Shown here piece after piece: positions 1 to 5,830 of a stretch of DNA of 6,498 nt (position 1 is its first letter; every line of letters starts with the position of its first letter). Source of the DNA: Polyangiaceae bacterium (GTDB taxonomy: Bacteria > Myxococcota > Polyangia > Polyangiales > Polyangiaceae). The position numbers were made by a program, and so were the translations under genes. Location: assembly GCA_025936205.1 (NCBI GenBank), contig JAICTU010000499.1, positions 1-6,498 of the forward strand, read 5' to 3'. The notes below the pieces were generated by a model. That model had not been told where the DNA came from, ran no database searches, and saw only the letters and a list, made by a program, of their open reading frames with translations.

Positions 1-816
1 ATAGACATAGACCCGGCGGAGATCGGCAAGGTTCGCGTGCCCGACGTGCCCATCGTCGGCGACGTGCGGATGGTGCTGCGCGAGCTGATAAAGCACGTCG
101 AGGCGAAGCCGTGGAGCGCCTGGAACGACCGGATACTGGAGTGGAAGCGGCTGTTCCCGCTGGTCTACCCGCACGACGGCAAGCTGTATGCCGAATTCAT
201 CCTGGAGCAGATCAACGACCTGACGAACGGCGAGGCCATCATGGCGACCGACGTGGGCCAGCACCAGATGTGGGCGGCGCAGTACTTCAAGGCGCGCCGG
301 CCGCGCCAGTGGATCACCTCCGGCGGCCTCGGCACGATGGGCTTCGGCCTGCCCGCGGCCATCGGCGCGCAGGTGGCCTTCCCGGACCGCAAGGTGATCA
401 ATCTGACGGGCGACGGCTCGTTCCAGATGTGCATCCAGGAGCTGGCGACCTGTGTTCAGGAGAACCTGAACCTGAAGATCCTGGTCATGAACAACCGCTT
501 CCTGGGCATGGTGCGCCAGTGGCAGGAGCTCTTGTACGACCGGCGCTATAGCGAGGTCGGGCTGAAGTACTTCCCCGATTTCGTGAAGATCGCCGAGGCC
601 TACGGCGCGACCGGCTTCCGTGCGGAGAAGCCGGAAGAGCTGCGGGCCGTGCTGGAGAAGGGGCTCAACACGCCCGGCACGGTGTTGATGGACATCATCG
701 TGCACAAGGAGACCAACGTGTTCCCGATGATCCCGGGCGGCGCCGCGCACTACGAGATCTTGCTCGGGCCGGAAGACGACGAGCAGAAGGATGCTCAGCC
801 GCGGGAGCTCGCATGA
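1..816 (+). CDS. ilvB: Acetolactate synthase large (catalytic) subunit, 3' part only
   Basis: This is the C-terminal 271 residues of the ThDP-dependent enzyme that condenses two pyruvates to 2-acetolactate, or pyruvate with 2-ketobutyrate, the first common step of valine, leucine and isoleucine synthesis in the cytoplasm. The frame is open from base 1, so roughly the first half of a usual 560-600 residue protein lies outside. Fragment residues 1-20 are the end of the central domain (IDIDPAEIGKV). The ThDP/Mg site is plain: GDG at 137-139, then 24 residues, then NN at 164-165. The GMVRQWQ segment carries the conserved Trp (residue 174) known as a herbicide-contact position in this family. A Cys (codon 430-432) follows GDGSFQM where I recall Asn being usual. 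The stop overlaps the ilvN start. Family assignment is secure; the symbol follows from the neighbouring small subunit. Confidence 0.96.
   Translation: MDIDPAEIGKVRVPDVPIVGDVRMVLRELIKHVEAKPWSAWNDRILEWKRLFPLVYPHDGKLYAEFILEQINDLTNGEAIMATDVGQHQMWAAQYFKARRPRQWITSGGLGTMGFGLPAAIGAQVAFPDRKVINLTGDGSFQMCIQELATCVQENLNLKILVMNNRFLGMVRQWQELLYDRRYSEVGLKYFPDFVKIAEAYGATGFRAEKPEELRAVLEKGLNTPGTVLMDIIVHKETNVFPMIPGGAAHYEILLGPEDDEQKDAQPRELA
803..807 (+). promoter_or_regulatory. Ribosome binding site of ilvN
   Basis: GGGAG lies five bases before the ATG at 813, inside the last codons of ilvB. It supports that ATG as the ilvN start and suggests translational coupling of the two subunits, as expected for proteins made in a fixed ratio. 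Confidence 0.6.
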
Positions 817-1358
817 ACAGCATCGCGCCTTCGACTCGTCACATCATCAGCATCCTGGTCGAGGACCGATCGGGTGAGCTGGCGCGCATCGTTGGGCTGT
901 TCAGCGGGCGCGGCTACCACATCGATAGCCTGGCCGTGAACCGCAGCATCGAGCCCGGCATGAGCCGGGTGGTGCTCACCACGCGCGGCGACCCGCCGGT
1001 GATCGAGCAGATCCTCAAGCAGGTGAACAAGCTGGTGCGCGTGCACAAGGTGCGGCACCTGCAGGGCGAGGCGCACCTCGAGCGCGAGCTGTGCATCGTC
1101 ACGGTGCGCACCCAGAACGCGCGCGCCCGCGAGGAGCTGGAGCGCGTGATCAAGCTCACCAGCTCGCGCGTGCTCGCGTTCTCGGCGACCGCCTTCACGG
1201 TGGAGGCGACCGGCACGAGCAGCGACATCGATCACTTCCTGGAGCTGATCCGCCCGCTCGGCGTGCGCGACATGGTGCGTTCGGCGCCCATCGCGCTCAG
1301 CCGTGCGGGGACGGAGGCCGAGACGCCGGCAGTGGAAGTCGGCGGCGTGCTCAGTTGA
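813..1358 (+). CDS. ilvN: Acetolactate synthase small (regulatory) subunit
   Basis: A 181-residue protein that binds the catalytic subunit, raises its activity and normally confers feedback inhibition by valine. Residues 9-80 form the N-terminal ACT domain (HIISILVEDRSGELARIVGL, then GRGYHIDSLAV). Residues about 85-167 match the C-terminal small-subunit domain (FTVEATGTSSDIDHFLELI, then a VRSAPIALSRAG end). A Glu/Ala/Val-rich tail of about a dozen residues follows; the E. coli IlvH protein has about 163 residues. The ATG overlaps the ilvB stop as ATGA, with GGGAG upstream. Aligned by eye with E. coli IlvH at a constant offset of 7, three residues around the valine site differ: Asn11 is Asp18, Asn29 is His36 and Ala36 is Asn43. 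Gly14 and Gln59 are kept (Gly21, Gln66). Feedback control may therefore be altered; this is inference. Confidence 0.95.
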   Translation: MNSIAPSTRHIISILVEDRSGELARIVGLFSGRGYHIDSLAVNRSIEPGMSRVVLTTRGDPPVIEQILKQVNKLVRVHKVRHLQGEAHLERELCIVTVRTQNARAREELERVIKLTSSRVLAFSATAFTVEATGTSSDIDHFLELIRPLGVRDMVRSAPIALSRAGTEAETPAVEVGGVLS

Positions 1359-1359
1359 C

Positions 1360-3579
1360 GTGAGCAGCGCGGTGGCAGCTCTGGATTACCTGAACGCCGC
1401 GCTGCCGGCCGAGCGTCGCGTCGAGCTGTTGCTCGCGCACATGACGCTCGACGAGAAGCTCGGGCAAATGTGCCAGTACGTGGGCGAGACCAGCTCGCCC
1501 ACGGCCGAGAACGCGGATGAGGTCGTCGGCTACGCGCTCGCTCTCGCCGACAAGGTCGAGCTGATCAAGAGCGGGAAGGTCGGCTCGTTCCTCAAGGTGC
1601 CGGGCCCGCTGGAGGCGAATTTCCTGCAAGAGGTCGCTGCCTCGACGCGGCTGGGGATTCCGCTCCTGATCGCCACAGACGCGATCCACGGCCACGGCAT
1701 GGACCTGCCCGAGGCGACCATCTTTCCCTCACCCATCAGCTTCGCGTCGGCGTTCGACCCGGAGCTGGCGCGCCGCATCGCGGCCTGCACCGCGCGCGAG
1801 ATGCGCGCGACGGGCTTCCACTGGTCGTTCTCGCCCAACGTGGATGTGGTGCGCGATCCGCGCTGGGGCCGCACCGGCGAGACCTTCGGCGAAGATCCAC
1901 TGCTGGTCGCCGAGCTGGGCGCGGCCATGATCGAGGGCTACCAGGGCGAGGACTTCTCGGGCGAGCACGAGGTGCTGGCTTGCGCCAAGCACCTGGTGGC
2001 GGGTGGCATCCCCAACAATGGCTTGAACGGGGCGCCTGCCGAGCTCTCCGAGCGCACGCTGCACGAGCTGTACTACCCGCCCTTCCAGCGGGCGGTCGAA
2101 GCCGGCGTGTTCACGCTGATGCCGAGCCACAACGAGGTGAACGGCGTGCCCTGTCACGCCGACGCGGATTTGCTCACGAGGCGGCTGCGCCGGGAGTGGG
2201 GCTTCCGCGGCTTCGTGATCAGCGATTGGCTGGACGTCGAGCGGCTGCGCAGCGTGCATCACATCGCCGAGACCCGCGCCGACGCCGATCGGCTGGCGGT
2301 GCTGGCCGGCATCGACATGCACATGCACGGGGGCGAGTTCTTCGAGAGCGTGCGCGCGCAGGTGGTCGAGGGAAAGATCCCGGAGGCGCGCATCGACGCG
2401 GCGGTTCGGCCGATCCTTCTGGCCAAGTTCCGGCTCGGGCTGTTCGAGCAGCGCTACTCCGACCCGGAGATCATCGGCCGCACCGTGTGCAGTGAAGAGC
2501 ACCGGGCACTGGCGCTGGAGGCTGCGCGCAAGTCGATCGTGCTGCTGAAGAACGACGGCCTGTTGCCCTTGCAAGGCGTGCGTCGGCTGCTGCTTACGGG
2601 GCCCGACGCCGCGGATCAAAGCGTGCTCGGCGACTGGGCTCGCTTTCAGCCGGAGCACAACGTGGTCAGCATCGAGGCGGGGCTGCGCGCCGAAGCCCCG
2701 GAGGGCTTCGAGATCCAGCACGTCGCGACGGGACCGATCGAAGCCATCAGCGATGCGCAGATCGAAGCCGCGGTCGCGGCTGCGGCGGACAGTGACGTGG
2801 TGGTGCTGGCGATCGGCGAAAACTCGCTGCGCTTCAACCCGCAACGCACCAGCGGCGAGAATGTCGATCGCGTCTCGCTGGAGCCGCCCGGGCGGCAGCT
2901 GGAGTTGATGCGAGCGCTGGCCGAGAGCGGCAAGCCGCTCGTGGTGGTGTTGATCAACGGCGCGCCGATCGCGTCCGAGTGGATGGTGGAGCACGCTTCG
3001 GCGCTGGTCGAGGCCTGGGAGCCCGGCATGATGGGCGGGCGGGCGATCGCCGAGGTGGTGTTCGGCAAGGTCAACCCCTCCGGGCGCTTGCCGATGACCG
3101 TTCCCCGCTCCGTCGGGCACCTGGGCGCGAGCTACGATCACCGACCCTCCGCCCACCATCGCGGGCGCCTGCGCTTCTCCGAGTCGGACCCGTTGTTCCG
3201 CTTTGGTCATGGCCTGAGCTACAGCCACTTCGAGTACGCAAACCTGCGCTGCCCGGGCACGCTGGCGCCCGGGCAAGAGCTGGCGGTCGAGGTCGACGTG
3301 CACAATGCGGGCGAGCGCGCCGGTGACGAGATCGTGCTGCTCTTCCTGCGTGATCTGGTGGCGAGCGTGACGAGGCCGGTGCGGCAGCTGGTCGGGTTCC
3401 AGCGCTTGTCCTTGCAGCCCGGGGAGACGCGCAGCGTGCAGTTCGTGCTGCCGCCGTCGGCGCTCTCGCTGCTCGATCGAGGCTTGAAGCGGATCACCGA
3501 GCCGGGCGAGTTCCGGATCTTCGTCGGCCTCGACGGCCCCGAACAGAGCGTCTGGCTTCAGTCCGCGTCGATGCGGTAG
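1360..3579 (+). CDS. Glycoside hydrolase family 3, BglX-like beta-glucosidase/beta-xylosidase
   Basis: A 739-residue retaining glycosidase expected to release terminal beta-linked glucose or xylose from oligosaccharides. Residues 25-340 are the GH3 barrel, starting at MTLDEKLGQM. It has the substrate-binding Asp107 (TDAIHG), Arg168 (DPRWGRTGETFGEDP), Lys210-His211 and the nucleophile Asp289 in GFVISDW, next to Asp287 of E. coli BglX. Residues about 385-600 are the alpha/beta sandwich, starting SIVLLKNDGLLPL. Glu500 in SGENVDR is the likely acid/base. After RFGHGLSYSHFEY (614-626) comes a fibronectin III-like domain (about 645-715). All catalytic parts are present. I chose GTG 1360, one base after the ilvN stop; GTG 1303 would add 19 Arg-rich residues that read as an ilvN shadow. 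No signal peptide is visible from either start, unlike periplasmic BglX, so a cytoplasmic site is inferred. Exact substrate cannot be read. Confidence 0.93.
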   Translation: MSSAVAALDYLNAALPAERRVELLLAHMTLDEKLGQMCQYVGETSSPTAENADEVVGYALALADKVELIKSGKVGSFLKVPGPLEANFLQEVAASTRLGIPLLIATDAIHGHGMDLPEATIFPSPISFASAFDPELARRIAACTAREMRATGFHWSFSPNVDVVRDPRWGRTGETFGEDPLLVAELGAAMIEGYQGEDFSGEHEVLACAKHLVAGGIPNNGLNGAPAELSERTLHELYYPPFQRAVEAGVFTLMPSHNEVNGVPCHADADLLTRRLRREWGFRGFVISDWLDVERLRSVHHIAETRADADRLAVLAGIDMHMHGGEFFESVRAQVVEGKIPEARIDAAVRPILLAKFRLGLFEQRYSDPEIIGRTVCSEEHRALALEAARKSIVLLKNDGLLPLQGVRRLLLTGPDAADQSVLGDWARFQPEHNVVSIEAGLRAEAPEGFEIQHVATGPIEAISDAQIEAAVAAAADSDVVVLAIGENSLRFNPQRTSGENVDRVSLEPPGRQLELMRALAESGKPLVVVLINGAPIASEWMVEHASALVEAWEPGMMGGRAIAEVVFGKVNPSGRLPMTVPRSVGHLGASYDHRPSAHHRGRLRFSESDPLFRFGHGLSYSHFEYANLRCPGTLAPGQELAVEVDVHNAGERAGDEIVLLFLRDLVASVTRPVRQLVGFQRLSLQPGETRSVQFVLPPSALSLLDRGLKRITEPGEFRIFVGLDGPEQSVWLQSASMR

Positions 3580-4829
3580 ATGCTGCCGCCGCGCGTCGCG
3601 ATGTACAGCTCGCCGTCGGAGTCCGTGCCGAAGGTGGTGAAATCGGTGATGCCGTCCGGATTGAGGCTGGCGGTGATGTCGCGTGAGCCACCGAGCGCTC
3701 CGTCCTGCATGTGCAGCGTGCCGATCAGGCCGCTGCAGTAGTCGGCGTAAAAATACACGCTGCGCAAGTCCGGGATGGCGCGGCCGCGGTAGACATAGCC
3801 GCCCGTGATCGAGCACCCGGAGTCGTGGCTGTACTCGAGCACGGGTGGCGTGGTGCCGCCCTGGTCGCAGCCGCTATTCGGCTCGTAGCAGCGCGAGCCC
3901 TCCATGCTGTTCCAGCCGTAGTTGCGGCCGCCGGCGCCGCGCGGTTCGTAGTCGACTTCTTCCACTGCGTTCTGGCCGACGTCGGCGATGTACAGGTCGC
4001 CGTTGTCGGGGTCGAAGCTGAAGCGCCAGGGATTGCGCAAGCCGTAGCTCCAGATCTCGGGGCGCGCGCCGCTGTCGGTCACGTTGCCGTCGGGGATGCC
4101 GTATTCGCCCTGATCGCGCGCGTCGACGTCGATGCGCAGCATTTTGCCCAGCCATGCGCCCAGGTTCTGGCCGTTCCCCTGCGGATCACCGCCGCTGCCG
4201 CCATCGCCCAGGCCGATGTACAGGAAGCCATCGCGCGGGCTGAAGGCGAGCATGCCGCCGTTGTGGTTGGAGTAGGGCTGGGCCACGCTGAGCACCTGGC
4301 GCTGAGTGCTCGCGTCCACGCTCGTGGCGGCTGCGCTGCGCGAGAACTCGCTGATCACGCCATCGCCGCCACGCAGGCCATCTCGAGCGGTCGTCGAGTA
4401 GTGAACGAAGAAGCGACCGTTGTCGCGGAAGCTCGGGTGAAAGGCCAGCCCGAGCAAGCCTTGCTCGCCGCCCGAGGATTGCACGCGGTCGCCGAGATCG
4501 AGGAAGGGTTCGGTGCGGAGCTGGCCGTCTTCGATCCAGCGCACGCGCCCGCCTTGCTCCAGCACCAGGAGCACATCGCTGCCGGGCAACGCGCTGATGA
4601 ACGTCGGTCGATCGAGGCCGTCGACCACGCGCGTCAGGTGCAGGTGGTCGACCACATCGCCCACCTCACCCGTCGCCGGCAGCGAGCTGCTCCCCGAATC
4701 GGAGCAAGCGAAGGCGGCGCAGGCCATTGTGGCGCGGGCGAATGCAGACAGCACGAACCTGGCCCTGGAAGCAGTGAGCCTGCTGAAAGGTGTGCGGGCT
4801 GCGAGCCTGGTCACGGGCAGGAGCTTCAT
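3558..4829 (-). CDS. Exported PQQ-dependent aldose/glucose dehydrogenase-like protein (GSDH/YliI family), probable lipoprotein
   Basis: A 423-residue six-bladed beta-propeller of the glucose/sorbosone dehydrogenase family, expected to oxidise the C1 hydroxyl of sugars in the periplasm with PQQ. Family motifs run in order: EQGLLGLAFHP (122-132), NHNGG with candidate catalytic His189, IGLGDGGSGGDPQGNGQN (205-222), LGKMLRID (227-234), GLRNPWRF with Arg265, IADVGQNAVEEVDY (281-294) and GGRNYGW (300-306). Residues 1-42 are an Arg-rich start plus a hydrophobic stretch ending AAFAC, then a Ser-rich linker. Cys42, or less likely Cys37, could be lipidated, though Ala at -3 makes a weak lipobox. Four later Cys (314, 321, 339, 365) suit disulfides outside the cytoplasm. 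The ATG at 4829 has AGGA seven bases before it; the frame stays open to GTG 4967, but that 46-residue extension is Arg/Gln-rich and looks non-coding. Substrate and true PQQ use are inferred; a HIPL-like propeller without enzyme activity is the alternative. Confidence 0.87.
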   Translation of the reverse strand: MKLLPVTRLAARTPFSRLTASRARFVLSAFARATMACAAFACSDSGSSSLPATGEVGDVVDHLHLTRVVDGLDRPTFISALPGSDVLLVLEQGGRVRWIEDGQLRTEPFLDLGDRVQSSGGEQGLLGLAFHPSFRDNGRFFVHYSTTARDGLRGGDGVISEFSRSAAATSVDASTQRQVLSVAQPYSNHNGGMLAFSPRDGFLYIGLGDGGSGGDPQGNGQNLGAWLGKMLRIDVDARDQGEYGIPDGNVTDSGARPEIWSYGLRNPWRFSFDPDNGDLYIADVGQNAVEEVDYEPRGAGGRNYGWNSMEGSRCYEPNSGCDQGGTTPPVLEYSHDSGCSITGGYVYRGRAIPDLRSVYFYADYCSGLIGTLHMQDGALGGSRDITASLNPDGITDFTTFGTDSDGELYIATRGGSIYRIDAD

Positions 4830-4836
4830 CCCCACA

Positions 4837-4842
4837 TCCTGC
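4837..4842 (-). promoter_or_regulatory. Ribosome binding site of the sugar dehydrogenase gene
   Basis: On the minus strand GCAGGA precedes ATG 4829 with seven bases between AGGA and the start codon. This decides the start against the longer open frame reaching 4967, and places a lipoprotein-type signal sequence at the N-terminus. Confidence 0.55.
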
Positions 4843-4847
4843 CCTAA

Positions 4848-4955
4848 ATGGTGTTGGGCGTCTTGCCGTTCTCGGGACCGGTGCTGGCGGAGGTGCTCAA
4901 TCCGGAAGAGCTGAAGCGCCTGCGCGAGTTTATCGGAACCGCGCCGAGCCCCTGA
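4848..4955 (+). CDS. Possible small 35-residue protein or gene remnant, doubtful
   Basis: A short open frame in the gap upstream of the dehydrogenase gene, on the opposite strand. It starts ATG GTG right after an in-frame TAA and ends TGA at 4953-4955. Its end, LNPEELKRLREFIGTAPSP, is helix-like and protein-like, and third codon positions are mostly G or C as in the real genes here. The minus-strand reading of the same bases is much less protein-like. There is no ribosome binding site before the ATG and no family I recognise. It could be the 3' end of a decayed gene, a small protein, or chance in GC-rich DNA. Most likely not a functional gene. Confidence 0.2.
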   Translation: MVLGVLPFSGPVLAEVLNPEELKRLREFIGTAPSP

Positions 4956-4971
4956 GCGGGCATCCACGCCG

Positions 4972-5820
4972 TCAGGGCGCCCCGACGTCGCGCAGCTCCA
5001 CCTCCCGCAGCTCCACTTCCCGCAGCCACGTGTCGATCAACCTGCGCGCGATGCTGAGCTTGGGCGGCACCGGCGGCAGATCGTGCGCGGAGAACCAGCG
5101 CGCGTCGACGATCTCCTGGCCGTCGACGGCGATCTCGCCACCGGCGTGGTCCGCAAAGAAGCCGACCATCAACGAGTGCGGGAAGGGCCAGGGCTGGCTG
5201 CCGAAGTAGCGGATGTTGTCGATCTGGATGCCGACTTCTTCGAACACCTCGCGCGCCAGCGTTTGCTCGAGCGACTCTCCAGGCTCGACGAAGCCGGCGA
5301 GGGTGCTGTAGAAACCGGTCGCGAAGCGGCTCGAGCGGGCCAGCAGCGCCTGCTCGCCACGGCGCACCAGCACGATGATGGCGGGCGAGACGCGCGGATA
5401 AAACACCAGGTCACAGCGCTGGCAGCGCACGCAGCGCTCGGCGCTGTCGCGCAAGGTGGGCTGGCCGCAGCTGCCGCAGAAGCGATGCGTGACGGCAAAG
5501 GTGGCGATTTGCACGGCGCGCCCTGCGACAGCGAACTCTTCTTCCGTGAGCTGCGTGTACAGTGTACGCAGGCCCTGCGAGGCCCACGGCGCTGGCAGCT
5601 CCGCGCGGCCCGAGTCGAGCGCGAAGCAGTCTTCCCCGTCGAGGCGGCCGAGATACAGCGCGTCCGCGGGGTCGAGGCCGAGCCGGGGCAAGTCGCCGAG
5701 CTCGGGCAGCAGCGCGCGCTCGGCTTCTGCCCGAACGACAAGGCCGAGCTGGCGCACCACGAAGTAGCGCGGATGGGCGGAGAGCAGGGTAGGGGCGGTG
5801 ACGGCGGGAACGAAGGTCAT
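4972..5820 (-). CDS. nudC: NAD(H) diphosphatase, Nudix family, zinc-containing
   Basis: A 282-residue enzyme that cleaves NADH or NAD+ to NMN(H) and AMP; E. coli NudC (257 residues) also removes the NAD cap from RNA 5' ends. Residues 1-110 are the variable N-terminal domain. The zinc ribbon is CGSC (115, 118) with CQRC (133, 136), the last pair placed as in E. coli just before DLVFYPR; an extra Cys130 sits three residues earlier. The Nudix box is complete: Gly176, Glu182, Arg190-Glu191, Glu194-Glu195, Gly197. SQPWPFPHS (208-216) is the signature that separates NudC from other Nudix enzymes. I took ATG 5820, ten bases after the upstream gene's stop, although no strong Shine-Dalgarno precedes it; ATG 5857-5859 would add 13 residues and overlap that gene by 29 bases. 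The C-terminus carries a REVEL-type repeat. Very likely co-transcribed with the upstream glycosidase-like gene. Confidence 0.95.
   Translation of the reverse strand: MTFVPAVTAPTLLSAHPRYFVVRQLGLVVRAEAERALLPELGDLPRLGLDPADALYLGRLDGEDCFALDSGRAELPAPWASQGLRTLYTQLTEEEFAVAGRAVQIATFAVTHRFCGSCGQPTLRDSAERCVRCQRCDLVFYPRVSPAIIVLVRRGEQALLARSSRFATGFYSTLAGFVEPGESLEQTLAREVFEEVGIQIDNIRYFGSQPWPFPHSLMVGFFADHAGGEIAVDGQEIVDARWFSAHDLPPVPPKLSIARRLIDTWLREVELREVELRDVGAP
4991..5020 (-). repeat. Two-copy 15-base tandem repeat at the nudC 3' end
   Basis: Two adjacent 15-base units (4991-5005 and 5006-5020) differ by one C/T and are followed by a partial third (5021-5026). In nudC they encode LREVE-LREVE-LRDVG at residues 266-280, a charged helical extension past the conserved fold. 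The 15-base period keeps the frame, so slippage would lengthen or shorten the tail without breaking the gene. Confidence 0.85.
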
Positions 5821-5830
5821 CTCGATCGAG

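Larger units (their letters stand above)
4830..4971 (-). other. Intergenic gap upstream of the dehydrogenase gene
   Basis: These 142 bases separate the nudC stop from the dehydrogenase ATG and are the only sizeable gap in the window. They probably hold the promoter of the dehydrogenase gene, or leader RNA if it is co-transcribed with nudC. I could not pick a convincing -35/-10 pair or a terminator hairpin. A 35-codon plus-strand frame fills most of it. Confidence 0.4.

Noticed and set aside
3251..3274. Perfect 8-base GC stem (GCCCGGGC twice, 8-base loop)
   Set aside because: It lies inside the GH3 coding region, encodes an ordinary linker, and has no T-run after it, so it is not called a terminator.
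1729..3816. Very long minus-strand open frame opposite the GH3 gene
   Set aside because: Its product is Arg/His/Gln-rich low-complexity sequence typical of an antisense shadow, while the plus strand encodes a GH3 enzyme with all its motifs.
3711..4847. Long plus-strand open frame opposite the dehydrogenase gene
   Set aside because: Ala/Val/His-rich with no motif; the minus strand has the full set of sugar-dehydrogenase motifs, so this is a GC-rich shadow.
4830..4967. N-terminal extension of the dehydrogenase to GTG 4967
   Set aside because: The added residues are Arg/Gln-rich and unlike a signal sequence; ATG 4829 has a good ribosome binding site and begins a plausible lipoprotein signal.
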